Positions 1 through 9,501 are shown, counted from the stretch's first letter. The stretch is DNA of 64,000 nucleotides from an uncultured Psychrobacter sp. (GCF_947495825.1 NZ_CANMAH010000007.1:1-64000); one strand, 5' to 3'. Program-made: numbers and translations. The notes: generated from the letters alone by a model not told the origin.

Positions 1-35
1 GTCTTAATCTCGTCCTGTCCCTTAATGAGGTGCGT

Positions 36-63
36 ATTATAGACGCTTTAATTTGGAAGTCAA
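36..63 (-). promoter_or_regulatory. Strong sigma70 promoter, proximal (P2-like), firing leftwards
   Basis: On the minus strand a -35 TTGACT (58-63) is followed by a 16-nt spacer and a perfect -10 TATAAT (36-41). It is the second of two near-consensus promoters in tandem, with no ORF between them and the left edge. The transcript leaves the window. The tandem layout resembles rRNA or tRNA operon promoters; what it drives cannot be seen. Confidence 0.75.
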
Positions 64-158
64 GAATTAATTTAAAAGATTTTAAAATAATTGGTTAGGC
101 TTCGGTTCTTAGAATAATAAATCATTCCTTAACCTGCCTTCCCTTTCGACTGGGTGGC

Positions 159-186
159 ATTATACGCGCTTTGAGATGGGGGTCAA
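159..186 (-). promoter_or_regulatory. Strong sigma70 promoter, distal (P1-like), firing leftwards
   Basis: On the minus strand TTGACC (181-186), a 16-nt spacer and a perfect TATAAT (159-164). The discriminator after the -10 is C-rich (GCCACCC), as in stringently controlled stable RNA promoters, and an A/T-rich tract at about 192-216, just upstream of the -35, could serve as an UP element. Together with the promoter at 36-63 this resembles rrn P1/P2. That identity is inference from promoter shape. Confidence 0.75.
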
Positions 187-354
187 GGGGGATTAGATAT
201 TGTTTTTAATAATATTTGGCATGAAAACCAATATCTCATTCTAATCAATAAGTTAGCCATTAAAATAATTTTATTCTACGCCAAATAATACGCTATCAAT
301 GAATAATGCGCTTTTATACATATTATTTTTTCCTACAACCTCTCTCAGAGCACT

Positions 355-1062
355 TTATAACTTACCCATTTTTTCAAAAAATGCTCTATAAGCAGCAACC
401 TTTTTGTCTAATGCCAACGGATAAGCGCGCGAAGTAGAAGGTAACCTATATAAGGTTAAGTCATTTGTTGAAGTCGCTGCTAGACTAGAATCATTGCCTT
501 GCCATATATAAGGGTAAGCCATACTTTGATTGGTCTTTGGGTGTTTAGACTTAGGTAATGAGCTGCCTAATAAATCAATTAAAACTTCTGTGGCCTTCCC
601 ACCTGTTGTGAACAGCGCTTGCATTTTGGGAACTTGTGGCAAAATGTCATCTAAATTAACAGGCGTGACGACGGTTAAATTTTTATCAGAAGCATTACCT
701 GTCTCTCGAATTGCTTGCTTGACCGTTGGGCATAACGCAATACCACGCTCAAATAAAAAATTGCGAATACGCTCAGGATCAAAGCGCTTTTCGTCCCCGA
801 CTCTAAAATAGTTTACGTCGTCAAAGAACACGCCTCCATAGATGCGCCACATGTCATTATAGAAATTGGGATAATGAAAGCGCATTGCCCATTTATCAGA
901 GGTCGGTGGAAACGTTCCCATCATCATGACGGTAGCATTAGTTGGTAATACAGGCTTAAAAGGGTGGGTTTCTATTGGCATTGCTACTGTTTTTGTCGAT
1001 ACTGAGCTGGCATTTGCTTGATTGGGGTTGTTAGATGGTTGTTTGGTCATAAGATTCTTCAT
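355..1062 (-). CDS. Uracil-DNA glycosylase family protein
   Basis: A 235-aa protein of the UDG superfamily that probably excises a deaminated base from DNA. The segment MMMGTFPP (residues 46-53) looks like the first active-site motif of the superfamily and is followed by a conserved-looking aromatic stretch (YPNFYNDMWRIYGG). The later LFTTGGKAT segment probably belongs to the second half of the fold. Exact substrate (uracil or hypoxanthine) is not decidable here. Residues 1-28 are low-complexity and a start at MPIETHPF (position 981) is possible; neither start has a clear Shine-Dalgarno. The gene stands alone, upstream of the two leftward promoters. Confidence 0.8.
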   Translation of the reverse strand: MKNLMTKQPSNNPNQANASSVSTKTVAMPIETHPFKPVLPTNATVMMMGTFPPTSDKWAMRFHYPNFYNDMWRIYGGVFFDDVNYFRVGDEKRFDPERIRNFLFERGIALCPTVKQAIRETGNASDKNLTVVTPVNLDDILPQVPKMQALFTTGGKATEVLIDLLGSSLPKSKHPKTNQSMAYPYIWQGNDSSLAATSTNDLTLYRLPSTSRAYPLALDKKVAAYRAFFEKMGKL

Positions 1063-1284
1063 CGGAAAAGTGGTTTTTTTGGTATCATAACAGGCCTAAA
1101 CACGACTTCACTTGCCATAGCGCTATATAGCCGAATAGGTTTGGCTTAAAACTGGTTATTTAAGCCTCAATCTTACTATTTCTATGCTTGGTATAGCGTT
1201 AAGTGCGGTAAGTGTTTGTATCTTTTATACTAATAGCGATCGCAGTATCTGCGTGAGCATCAGCCCAAAACCAAGAGAGTATTT

Positions 1285-1932
1285 ATGAGTGACTTAAAAA
1301 TTACTGTAATTGATCATCCGTTAGTCCGTCATAAACTCAGCCTAATGCGTGAAAAAGACTGTAGTACTTATAAATTTCGTACGCTAACCAAAGAGCTTGC
1401 CCGTTTGATGGCTTATGAAGCAAGTCGCGATTTTGAGATTGAAACCTTTCCTATGCAAGGTTGGTGCGGTGAGATAGAAGGTGAGCAAATCACTGGCAAA
1501 ACTGCCACAATCGTTCCTATATTACGTGCTGGTATTGGCATGTTGGATGGAGTGCTTGACTTAATCCCTACTGCAAAAATATCTGTCGTAGGTTTGCAGC
1601 GCGATGAAGAAACCTTGCAACCAGTACCGTTTTTTGAAAAATTCGTCAGCCACATGGATAAACGCCCAGCACTTATCGTTGATCCCATGCTTGCCACTGG
1701 CGGTTCGATGGTTGCCACTATTGATATGCTAAAAAGAAATGGCTGTAAAAGTATCAAAGCACTGGTGTTGGTTGCGGCGCCTGAAGGTGTGCGCTTAGTG
1801 AATGAAGCACATCCTGACGTGACCATTTATACGGCTGCATTAGATAGTCATTTGGATGAACACGGTTATATTATTCCAGGTCTTGGTGATGCAGGCGATA
1901 AAATCTTTGGTAAGCAATTATTTAACAAATAA
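1285..1932 (+). CDS. upp: Uracil phosphoribosyltransferase
   Basis: A 215-aa cytosolic enzyme converting uracil and PRPP to UMP in pyrimidine salvage. Length matches the bacterial family (about 208). The PRPP-binding loop DPMLATGGS is at residues 133-141 and the ILRAGIGM segment at 79-86. The C-terminal region carries the uracil-binding GDAGD motif. The ATG follows an AGAGAG ribosome binding site. A short-chain dehydrogenase follows 66 bp later on the same strand, with no terminator seen between, so co-transcription is possible. There is no uraA permease beside it. Confidence 0.97.
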   Translation: MSDLKITVIDHPLVRHKLSLMREKDCSTYKFRTLTKELARLMAYEASRDFEIETFPMQGWCGEIEGEQITGKTATIVPILRAGIGMLDGVLDLIPTAKISVVGLQRDEETLQPVPFFEKFVSHMDKRPALIVDPMLATGGSMVATIDMLKRNGCKSIKALVLVAAPEGVRLVNEAHPDVTIYTAALDSHLDEHGYIIPGLGDAGDKIFGKQLFNK

Positions 1933-1998
1933 TTCAAAGAAAGTAGTCGCTACAAGAATCATGACCAAAGCTTACGACATCAATGATAAGGATATGAA

Positions 1999-2751
1999 AT
2001 GAACGTATTGATTACAGGCGCAAGTGCTGGTTTTGGTAAAGCGCTGGCGGAACGTTTGGTTGCCAAAGGACATCGCGTGGTTGGTTGTGCCAGACGACTT
2101 GATAAGCTAAACACAATGGCTGAAACGTTAGGCGATTTATTTTTACCCGTCGTCATGGATGTCAATGATACTGCCTCCATTCCAAAAATTATTGCAGATT
2201 TGCCCGATGGCTTTGAGCAAATAGATGTCTTGGTCAATAATGCTGGCCTAGCACTTGGTACAGACCCTGCACAAACTGCCAATCTTGATGATTGGATGAG
2301 AATGGTCGATACCAATGTTAAAGGATTAATGGCTCTAACCCATGCTGTGTTGCCAGCGATGGTTGCACGCGATAGCGGTTATATTATTAATGTCGGCTCC
2401 ATCGCTGGTAGCTGGCCTTACTTTGGTGGGAATGTTTACGGCGCGACCAAAGCCTTCGTCAAACAGTTTAGCCTCAATTTGCGCGCTGACCTACTTGGTA
2501 CGCAAGTGCGAGTGACCAATCTTGAACCAGGTAATGTCGCGGGTACAGAGTTTTCAAACGTCCGTTATCATGGCGATGATGAGAAAGCGGCCAAGGTCTA
2601 TGACGGTTTTAAAACCATGACAGGCGAAGATGTTGGCGATATCTTACTGTGGCTTATTGAGTCGCCGGCGCATATCAATGTTAACCGTTTAGAAGTCATG
2701 CCAGTTGCACAAACATACAATGGTTTAACGATTGCCAAGCAAGACTCTTAG
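1999..2751 (+). CDS. SDR family NAD(P)-dependent oxidoreductase (YdfG-like)
   Basis: A 250-aa classical short-chain dehydrogenase. The cofactor motif GASAGFG is at residues 7-13, NNAG at 80-83, the catalytic Ser near 134, and YxxxK as Y147/K151. Overall sequence (LEPGNVAGTEFSNVR near the end) resembles YdfG-type 3-hydroxy acid or L-allo-threonine dehydrogenases, so an NADP-dependent oxidation of a small beta-hydroxy acid is likely; this is family inference. The start has AAGGA 6 nt upstream. It follows upp and converges with the next gene, leaving only 25 bp. Confidence 0.9.
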   Translation: MNVLITGASAGFGKALAERLVAKGHRVVGCARRLDKLNTMAETLGDLFLPVVMDVNDTASIPKIIADLPDGFEQIDVLVNNAGLALGTDPAQTANLDDWMRMVDTNVKGLMALTHAVLPAMVARDSGYIINVGSIAGSWPYFGGNVYGATKAFVKQFSLNLRADLLGTQVRVTNLEPGNVAGTEFSNVRYHGDDEKAAKVYDGFKTMTGEDVGDILLWLIESPAHINVNRLEVMPVAQTYNGLTIAKQDS

Positions 2752-2776
2752 CCTATAAAGTTTTATGTATAAACCA

Positions 2777-3457
2777 TCAACGTAATTCATAATAACGTAG
2801 CACTACGGCGGTGTCATTTGGCATCGCCGTATTAGTTGGCGTCTCACTATTTAAAATCTGCTCATTTACCAACCGCAAATCGTTAAAGTCCAAAATAAGT
2901 ACTTCATTACGAGTACGCTCGCTGGTACGCTTATTATGACGTATCGGAAACCCAATCACTTGCTTACCAACGACTTTTATCTGATTCACAATCAAGGCTT
3001 GACTGTTTTCTCGTCCTAGTCTTAGCGCCTCCTGCCTAAGTTTTTGAGCACTTAAGACGGCAGTAGCAGGGTTAACCGTGGTGGTAAATAACTTATCAAG
3101 TCGCGCGCTTTTGGGCATAGTACCTGCGACAAATAAAACTTGCTCTAACGGTAGGTACTGAGCATGACGCAGCAGCTCAGCGCGAAACAGCGCTGGCATA
3201 TCCATATTAAAGCTGTCTTCAGTTTGTCGATAAAATGCTGAAAAACTACGCTGGATATATCGTCCAAATACAGTGGCGTTGATCCAATCTTGATACGTAT
3301 CGTTTGCCAGTAGTCGTTTGGTGAAGTCTTTGGGTTCTAACGCCAGATCACCCATTAAAAGCGCCATTAATAAACCATGCGAATCTGCAAAAGTCAGCTG
3401 GCCCCAAGCTTGAGGATAAAGGCTACTATCAAGACTTGTTAATGTCGCTCTACTCAT
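2777..3457 (-). CDS. Orphan protein, possible ADP-ribosyltransferase-like fold
   Basis: A 226-aa protein I do not recognise. It has no signal peptide or membrane segment. The second half shows a spacing reminiscent of R-S-E ADP-ribosyltransferases: a hydrophobic strand VLFVAG (107-112), FTTT followed by NPATA (124-133, in the place of the STS motif), two strands near 154-171, then NEVLILDF (184-191) with Glu185 where the catalytic Glu would sit. The arginine usually found on the first strand is absent, so activity is doubtful. It is a single gene, convergent with the SDR gene and divergent from the hydrolase. Fold assignment is speculative; the reading frame itself looks real. Confidence 0.75.
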   Translation of the reverse strand: MSRATLTSLDSSLYPQAWGQLTFADSHGLLMALLMGDLALEPKDFTKRLLANDTYQDWINATVFGRYIQRSFSAFYRQTEDSFNMDMPALFRAELLRHAQYLPLEQVLFVAGTMPKSARLDKLFTTTVNPATAVLSAQKLRQEALRLGRENSQALIVNQIKVVGKQVIGFPIRHNKRTSERTRNEVLILDFNDLRLVNEQILNSETPTNTAMPNDTAVVLRYYELR

Positions 3458-3651
3458 GAATTCTTATTTCCCTTTTTTGTTGAATTATTACATTGGCGAC
3501 GTGGCTCTGATAGATATTTTTATACTTATATCATTGTTAAATTGGCTTTTTTTACTATAACACGCCTCAATAATATTAAAATGTTTTGTGCTTAGCATTT
3601 TCATATTAAAATTATTTGATAACCCCCTAAAAATAATAAAATCAAAACGAG

Positions 3652-4626
3652 ATGATGCTGCCCATGATCAAAGACTGGTTAAAACTACCAACACCATACC
3701 AATTACAGACTTTAAGCATCATCAAGACTGACGGTACAATCATTCCTGTCTCTGTGATTGGCAAAGGCAGGCCTGTAATCTTGCTACACGCGTATGGCAT
3801 GGATGCACGTGAGTTTTTGCCTTTTATACTGCCACTTATTGGCGAATATCGGTTTTATCTCCCGCACTTTAGAGGTTTTGGGGAAGCGAAATCGTCCAAT
3901 TTGACGCAATTTGATTTTGTGCGCCAGTATGCTGACGATATCAACGCTGTGATTGAGCAAATCTGCCATGACCTTAAAATAGAATCTTTACCGGTTGCTG
4001 CTATTTCAATGGGCGCGCAAGTGATGTGGGCTTATTTTGAGCGTTTTGATATGTCACGGGTTAGCCGTTATATGAATATCGACCAAAGCCCTGCGATTCA
4101 TAATCAGTCTGATTGGCAAGGTGGCCTATTTGGAGCACGGCAGCAAGAAGTCTTTGATATATTTCATGAAGTAGTGAATATAACACTGCCTTATGCCAAT
4201 GTTGATAGCTTCACTCACTTGCCATTTACGATTAAACGTCGAGTCACAGATGTTGAACGATTGTTTTCCTTATTATCGGTAAATCGTTCACGCTCAAAAG
4301 CTATCGTACAATTCTTGACTTATCAAAATGATCATAAGTTGGTGTTCTATAATCATAGTACCTGGCAACATAAAATGCGCTGCTTGCAAACATATTTAAA
4401 ACTGGAGTACGATTTTCGAGCTGTCATAGAAAAAGTCACTATTCCAGTCGTGAACTTAATCGGTGGTCGCTCAAATCTCTATGATCCTAAGTGGCAGCAG
4501 GAAGTAACTCGTATGCTACCTAATGCGACTGACATCGTATTGCCACGTGCAGGCCATGCGGTACCGATGGATGAGCCAATTGGGTTTTATAAAGTGTTAA
4601 AGAGATTTTTGGGAAATGAGCTATAG
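3652..4626 (+). CDS. Alpha/beta-fold hydrolase
   Basis: A 324-aa hydrolase of the alpha/beta superfamily. The oxyanion region LLHAYGMDAREF lies at 44-55, the nucleophile elbow is A-I-S119-M-G121 (first elbow Gly replaced by Ala), and the catalytic His is H302 in AGHAVPMDEP. A cap region of about 100 residues lies between. The substrate cannot be told; lipase, esterase or C-C hydrolase are open. It starts with ATGATG after a weak ACGAG site and may also start 12 nt later. It is monocistronic, upstream of a converging DUF1653 gene. Confidence 0.88.
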   Translation: MMLPMIKDWLKLPTPYQLQTLSIIKTDGTIIPVSVIGKGRPVILLHAYGMDAREFLPFILPLIGEYRFYLPHFRGFGEAKSSNLTQFDFVRQYADDINAVIEQICHDLKIESLPVAAISMGAQVMWAYFERFDMSRVSRYMNIDQSPAIHNQSDWQGGLFGARQQEVFDIFHEVVNITLPYANVDSFTHLPFTIKRRVTDVERLFSLLSVNRSRSKAIVQFLTYQNDHKLVFYNHSTWQHKMRCLQTYLKLEYDFRAVIEKVTIPVVNLIGGRSNLYDPKWQQEVTRMLPNATDIVLPRAGHAVPMDEPIGFYKVLKRFLGNEL

Positions 4627-4709
4627 ATGATATGATGGTAAAAAGCTGGATCAAAAACTCAGCCTACGACAGCGACCCTTAAGTTTCTATTCAGGCTTTC
4701 TATTTCAAA

Positions 4710-4937
4710 CTAATCAGCTAACGCTTTAATCAGTTCAAATCTAGGCACTTCTTTGCCGTCACGCGTGACTGTCTCACTAAACATCGACAGCGGTCGTACC
4801 CAAACCCCATATTCGCCATACAGACAGCGATAAACGACTAGCATTTCCTCGGTCTCAGAATGCTGCGCGGTATGCAAGACTTGGTAGAGATTGCCTTTAT
4901 AATGACGGTAGATGCCTTGTGGAATAGATTGGTTCAT
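4710..4937 (-). CDS. DUF1653 domain-containing protein
   Basis: A 75-aa protein of the DUF1653 family: the N-terminal IPQGIYRHYKGNLYQVL block and the WVRPLSMF segment with a final PRFELI are characteristic. The domain fills the whole protein, as usual for this family of small, probably SH3-barrel-like proteins; function is unknown. It lies between the converging hydrolase gene and tyrS, in the same direction as tyrS but separated from it by about 130 bp that include a hairpin. Confidence 0.9.
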   Translation of the reverse strand: MNQSIPQGIYRHYKGNLYQVLHTAQHSETEEMLVVYRCLYGEYGVWVRPLSMFSETVTRDGKEVPRFELIKALAD

Positions 4938-5008
4938 AAGTAATTCCTAGCCTTCCTTATAAATGTATGAGCTAAATGCTGTCTCGTTATGTTCAAATAA
5001 TAGAAATA

Positions 5009-5040
5009 GATAAGGCCGACAATCAATGTCGACCTTATTT
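5009..5040 (-). terminator. Probable terminator of tyrS
   Basis: An inverted repeat, AAGGTCGACA with TGTCGGCCTT and one G-U pair, around a 5-nt loop, followed on the minus strand by a T-rich but interrupted tail. It lies 25 bp past the tyrS stop. Confidence 0.55.
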
Positions 5041-5064
5041 ATGCTCTTGATATTAAAAGCCCTA

Positions 5065-6285
5065 TTATCCTACCGTTACTTTTGCATAGGCCTTTTTGCC
5101 CGCTTGAATAACGACGCTTTGACCTGACGTTAAGCTAAAGCTGCTATCAACCACTTCGCCATCTACTTTGACCGCGCCACGTTTGACCATGTCTTTGGCT
5201 GCTGAGTTGTTTTTAGCAAGTGCTGCTTGGTTCAAGATTTGGGTGATAAATAGCGCGTCCGTACCTTCTAGATCTAATGTTACCTCTGGCAGATCAACTG
5301 GTAATTCACCATCAGCCAACACGTTGCCTGCAGATTTATGCGCATTAGCTGCCGCATCAGCATCGTGGAAACGCTCGATTAATTCTTCGGCAAGGATACG
5401 CTTGATTTCTTGTGGATTGCGACCGTTTTCCATCTCTGTCATCAACACTTCGACTTCTTCCATCGGCTTAAAGCTTAAAAACTCAAAGTAGCGACGAATT
5501 AAGGTGTCGGGCATGGATAGCAGTTTTTGGTACATGGTGCCTGGCGCGTCATAGATACCGACATAGTTGCCAAGTGACTTTGACATTTTATTGACGCCAT
5601 CTAGTCCTTCTAAGATTGGCACGGTAATACAAACTTGCGGCTCTTGGCCATAACGACCTTGCAAAGTGCGACCCATCAAGATATTAAAGGTTTGGTCGGT
5701 ACCGCCCAGCTCGACGTCGGCTTTTAGCGCGATAGAGTCGTAGCCTTGCACCAACGGGTATAAAAACTCATGAATGGCAATCGGGGTTTGTGCGGCATAG
5801 CGCTTGGCAAAGTCATCACGCTCAAGCATCCGTGACACAGTAAGCTGGCTACCCAACTGAATCATATCGCCCGCTGACATATCATTAAACCATTCGGAGT
5901 TAAAAACAATCTTAGTTTTTTCTTTATCCAAAATTTTAAAAACTTGCTCGGCATAGGTCTGTGCGTTGATCTTGATTTGCTCGTCACTGAGTGGTGGACG
6001 CGTGCTATTTTTGCCAGAAGGGTCGCCAATCTTGGCCGTATAATCACCGATAAGAAAATAAATCTCATGACCCAAGTCTTGGAAGTGCTTAAGCTTATTG
6101 ATCAGTACCGTATGTCCCAAATGCAGGTCAGGCGCGGTAGGATCAAAGCCTGCTTTGATACGCAGCGGACGGCCTAATTTTAGCTTGGCAACCAAATCCT
6201 CTTCAGATAAGATTTCTTGCGTGCCGCGCTGGATCAAGGCCAGTTGTTCTTCGATGGTTGAGGATTGCTCAGTCATGTCAGTCAT
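5065..6285 (-). CDS. tyrS: Tyrosyl-tRNA synthetase
   Basis: A 406-aa class I aminoacyl-tRNA synthetase charging tRNA-Tyr. HIGH signature HLGH at residues 55-58, KMSKS at 233-237, tyrosine-pocket segment around YPLVQGYDS (176-184), and a C-terminal S4-like RNA-binding domain (about 340-405). The order and length match the TyrRS form common in Moraxellaceae and pseudomonads. A start at the second Met (residue 4) is equally possible; AAGAGA lies just upstream. It is divergent from anmK with 116 bp between, the same pairing seen in many gammaproteobacteria. Confidence 0.97.
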   Translation of the reverse strand: MTDMTEQSSTIEEQLALIQRGTQEILSEEDLVAKLKLGRPLRIKAGFDPTAPDLHLGHTVLINKLKHFQDLGHEIYFLIGDYTAKIGDPSGKNSTRPPLSDEQIKINAQTYAEQVFKILDKEKTKIVFNSEWFNDMSAGDMIQLGSQLTVSRMLERDDFAKRYAAQTPIAIHEFLYPLVQGYDSIALKADVELGGTDQTFNILMGRTLQGRYGQEPQVCITVPILEGLDGVNKMSKSLGNYVGIYDAPGTMYQKLLSMPDTLIRRYFEFLSFKPMEEVEVLMTEMENGRNPQEIKRILAEELIERFHDADAAANAHKSAGNVLADGELPVDLPEVTLDLEGTDALFITQILNQAALAKNNSAAKDMVKRGAVKVDGEVVDSSFSLTSGQSVVIQAGKKAYAKVTVG

Positions 6286-6401
6286 GATGTTCTCTTTATA
6301 GTCTTTTTGAGGAGAGATGCCTTTACAGGTTTAGAACCTGATAGGCGTATAAAAATGATAGAATTTGGCAGATATACTAGCGTTTTTTAAGGTAAATTGC
6401 C

Positions 6402-7730
6402 ATGACCAACCCTGCCCAGCCTACGAATGAGCTTGAAAACACCGAATTTTTGGTTGACTCACCTGATTCAGTAAATAATGACGACGATACAAACTATGCT
6501 TCACTAACTGAAGCACTAGAGCAAACGGTGTTTGAAAGCTTTGATGATGGTCTATATATCGGCGTAATGTCAGGCACTAGCTTGGACGGTATGGATGCGG
6601 TACTTTGTCAGTTTGATCATGAAGATAGCACCCAACAACCGATGCAGCTATTAGCCACTTATAGCCAAGATTTCCCGCCGCGCCTGCGTGAGGTGCTCTT
6701 GGCCTTGTGTCAGCCAAATGGTGTTCAAGAATTAACGCCAACCGCTGACGAGACAAACCATCAGCTAAACAGCGAATTAGACTGGTTTGGCTGGGCGAGT
6801 AAAGCTTATGGCGAGTTTACGAGCGAAGTGGTCAATAATTTATTACAGCAGTCAAATACCGATAGTGAGTCGATACTGGCGATTGGCTGTCATGGGCAGA
6901 CGGTACGTCATCGTCCGCAAATGAGCTTTAGCTTACAACTACTCGATGCTAATGTCATCGCTGAGCAAACGGGCATTAGCGTCGTCAGTGACTTTCGTCG
7001 CCGTGATATGGCGGTTGGCGGACAAGGGGCGCCTTTGGTTCCTGCTTTTCATAAGGCTTTATTTTCCGCACCTAATAACACGCGGGTGTTATTAAATTTG
7101 GGCGGTATTGCTAATATAACCGTCTTGCCAGCTGTTGATAGTCCTGTTGTTGGTTATGATACAGGCCCTGCTAACTTATTACTTGATGCATGGACCGCGC
7201 TACATACCGACAATGACTATGACGCAGGCGGTGCATGGGCGCAGTCTGGCCAAGTCATTGAGCCGCTACTTAATCAATTATTAGAGCATCCGTTTTTTGT
7301 GAAACCTTATCCTAAAAGCACAGGACGTGAGGACTTCAACCTAGAATGGCTACAAAGCGAGCTACAAAAATTTGATCAGATTTCTGCCTCTACTCGCTAC
7401 TCAGCAGCAGATGTACAAGCGACATTGACAGAGCTTACTGCCATTAGTGCCAGTGCACAAATCAATGTGTTTATTAATGCAAAAGTTAATAGCTCGGTGT
7501 ATGTCTGCGGCGGCGGCGCATTAAATGATTACTTAATGGAGCGCTTGCAAGCGCATCTACCCCATTGCACAGTAGAGACTACGGCAAGTCTAGGACTTGA
7601 TCCAACTTGGGTAGAGTCTGTGGCCTTTGCTTGGCTGGCACGCCAAACTTTGATGGGTGAAACAGGTAACTTGCCAGCCGTAACAGGTGCAAGTAAAAGC
7701 GTGGTATTAGGACAAGTATGTTTTGCTTAA
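6402..7730 (+). CDS. anmK: Anhydro-N-acetylmuramic acid kinase
   Basis: A 442-aa cytosolic kinase that phosphorylates and opens 1,6-anhydro-MurNAc in peptidoglycan recycling. The signature GVMSGTSLDGMD begins at residue 54, followed by the HGQTVRH, GGIANITVL and STGREDFN blocks and the C-terminal CGGGALN motif. The family is usually about 370 aa; this protein has an extra acidic N-terminus of about 50 residues (several Asp/Asn runs). The ATG at 6402 is preceded by AAGG at a loose spacing of about 9 nt, which supports the long form. It is divergent from tyrS. Confidence 0.95.
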   Translation: MTNPAQPTNELENTEFLVDSPDSVNNDDDTNYASLTEALEQTVFESFDDGLYIGVMSGTSLDGMDAVLCQFDHEDSTQQPMQLLATYSQDFPPRLREVLLALCQPNGVQELTPTADETNHQLNSELDWFGWASKAYGEFTSEVVNNLLQQSNTDSESILAIGCHGQTVRHRPQMSFSLQLLDANVIAEQTGISVVSDFRRRDMAVGGQGAPLVPAFHKALFSAPNNTRVLLNLGGIANITVLPAVDSPVVGYDTGPANLLLDAWTALHTDNDYDAGGAWAQSGQVIEPLLNQLLEHPFFVKPYPKSTGREDFNLEWLQSELQKFDQISASTRYSAADVQATLTELTAISASAQINVFINAKVNSSVYVCGGGALNDYLMERLQAHLPHCTVETTASLGLDPTWVESVAFAWLARQTLMGETGNLPAVTGASKSVVLGQVCFA

Positions 7731-7992
7731 TCAGTAAATAGATTATTAGATTTATAGAGTATTTATACACGTAATGACTAGTAATATAGCAGCATCACGC
7801 TAACTTTTATTTTATCTTACTCTAGCGTCATCATTCTATGAATTATTAAGTTTACAGACGTGCACTTATGTGCTTTATAATGGTTGCTAAAATAGTAAGA
7901 TAACGCTATAAATAACATTGAGTAATGCCAAGATAGCTACAATAAAATAAATAGTCCCATTCCTTTAGGATTGCAAGTACAGGATATATCAC

Positions 7993-9348
7993 ATGAGCCA
8001 AAACAGCAGTACATCGACACCGCAACATACCAACGCTGAATCAAAACTGCGTCGTAAGCCTCCTCATCATGAGCGTCCTGATGAGATGCGTGTCGTCGTT
8101 ACTGGTATGGGCGCTGTTACCCCTCTAGGTGTGGATGTTGAGAGTACATGGACACGATTACTCAATGGGGAAAGTGGTATTACCACAATTTCGCATTTTG
8201 ATGCGACTGATTACCGTGCTCAAATCGCAGGCGTGATTAAAGATTTTGATACTAAGCAATATATGAGTGTCAAAGACTCGCGTCGCTACGATGCATTTAT
8301 GCACTATGGTGTCGCTGCTACTGCAATGGCATTAAAAGAAGCAGGCTTTATTGAGGAAATTGGTCCAGAAGATACGCCAGTACAAAACGTCGATCAAGAG
8401 CGTTTTGGCGTCGTCCTAGGTTCAGGTATTGGCGGTATCCAAACGATCGAAGACAGCTGCGCTATGCTAACTGAAAAAGGCGCTAAAAAAGTATCGCCAT
8501 TTATCGTGCCGGGCTCCATTGCTAATATGGCTGCTGGTCTGGTAGCTATCAAACACAAACTCAAAGGCCCCAATCTAGCTACTGCGACCGCATGTACGAC
8601 GGGGACACATGCTATCGGATTGGCTGCACGCCTAATCGCTTATGGTGATGCTGATGTTATGATCGCAGGTGGTAGTGAGAGAGGTTCGAGCCCACTAGGT
8701 ATGGCAGGTTTTGCAGCCATGCATGCGCTCTCTACTCGTAATGATGAGCCAACCAAAGCATCCCGCCCATTTGATAAAGACCGTGATGGCTTTGTGCTGG
8801 GCGATGGTGCAGGCGTGTTGGTACTTGAAAGCCTTGCCCATGCTAAAGAGCGCGGTGCAACCATACTTGCTGAAGTCGTCGGCTTTGGTATGAGTGACGA
8901 TGCCAGCCATATTACTGCGCCCCCTGAAGACGGTAGCGGGGCAGCACGAGCGATGAAAAACGCGCTCAATGATGCTGGTATCGAGCCTTCCGCAGTTGGC
9001 TATGTCAATGCTCATGGTACCAGTACGCCTGCTGGCGATGTCGCTGAATCGATCGCGATTGAAACCGTCTTTGCCCCTGTCAAAGACAGCATCTTGGTCA
9101 GCTCAACCAAATCAATGACTGGACACTTACTGGGCGCGGCTGGTGGTATCGAAGCTATCTTTACCATATTGGCTTTGCAAAATCAGCACGTACCGCCAAC
9201 GATTAATCTAGATAATGTCGAGGATAACTGTAATCTAGATTATGTAGCCAATCAATCACGTAAAGTTGAGAACCTCAACTATGCTGTCTCTAATAGCTTT
9301 GGCTTTGGTGGTACCAACGGCTCAGTCATTTTTGCACGTTGGTCATAA
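7993..9348 (+). CDS. fabF: Beta-ketoacyl-ACP synthase II (FabF type)
   Basis: A 451-aa condensing enzyme elongating acyl-ACP with malonyl-ACP in fatty acid synthesis. The Cys-His-His triad is C201 (in TATACTTGTHAIG), H341 (NAHGTSTP) and H378 (SMTGHLLGAAG); the C-terminal GFGGTNGS loop is intact. About 33 residues (polar, basic) precede the usual MRVVVTGMG start. AGGA 9 nt upstream of 7993 supports the long form. It stands away from any fab cluster (no acpP or fabG beside it), so it may be an additional KAS II; the symbol is by similarity. Confidence 0.92.
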   Translation: MSQNSSTSTPQHTNAESKLRRKPPHHERPDEMRVVVTGMGAVTPLGVDVESTWTRLLNGESGITTISHFDATDYRAQIAGVIKDFDTKQYMSVKDSRRYDAFMHYGVAATAMALKEAGFIEEIGPEDTPVQNVDQERFGVVLGSGIGGIQTIEDSCAMLTEKGAKKVSPFIVPGSIANMAAGLVAIKHKLKGPNLATATACTTGTHAIGLAARLIAYGDADVMIAGGSERGSSPLGMAGFAAMHALSTRNDEPTKASRPFDKDRDGFVLGDGAGVLVLESLAHAKERGATILAEVVGFGMSDDASHITAPPEDGSGAARAMKNALNDAGIEPSAVGYVNAHGTSTPAGDVAESIAIETVFAPVKDSILVSSTKSMTGHLLGAAGGIEAIFTILALQNQHVPPTINLDNVEDNCNLDYVANQSRKVENLNYAVSNSFGFGGTNGSVIFARWS

Positions 9349-9463
9349 TTAACGTAGTCGTTACAGTTATTGGGTCTTAGATGCATCCTATATGAGCCGT
9401 AAGAGCGAATAATATTATCAATGTAACGCTGGTAGCAGTTTTGCTACGTTTGTCCCCTTGCAG

Positions 9464-9501
9464 CCCCTTATCATAGTTGCGTATGATAAGGGGTAATTTT
9501 T
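9464..9501 (+). terminator. Rho-independent terminator after fabF
   Basis: A perfect 12-bp stem CCCCTTATCATA / TATGATAAGGGG with a 6-nt loop and a TAATTTTTA tail, 115 bp past fabF. It ends 10 bp before the next start codon, so it could instead sit in the leader of that gene. Confidence 0.75.

Noticed and set aside
8680..8695. A GGTTCGAGCCC string like a tRNA T-arm
   Set aside because: It lies inside the fabF coding region and no acceptor or anticodon stem surrounds it. I found no tRNA gene in the window.
8640..9015. Two open minus-strand frames inside fabF
   Set aside because: Both are antisense to strongly conserved catalytic blocks and lack start signals.
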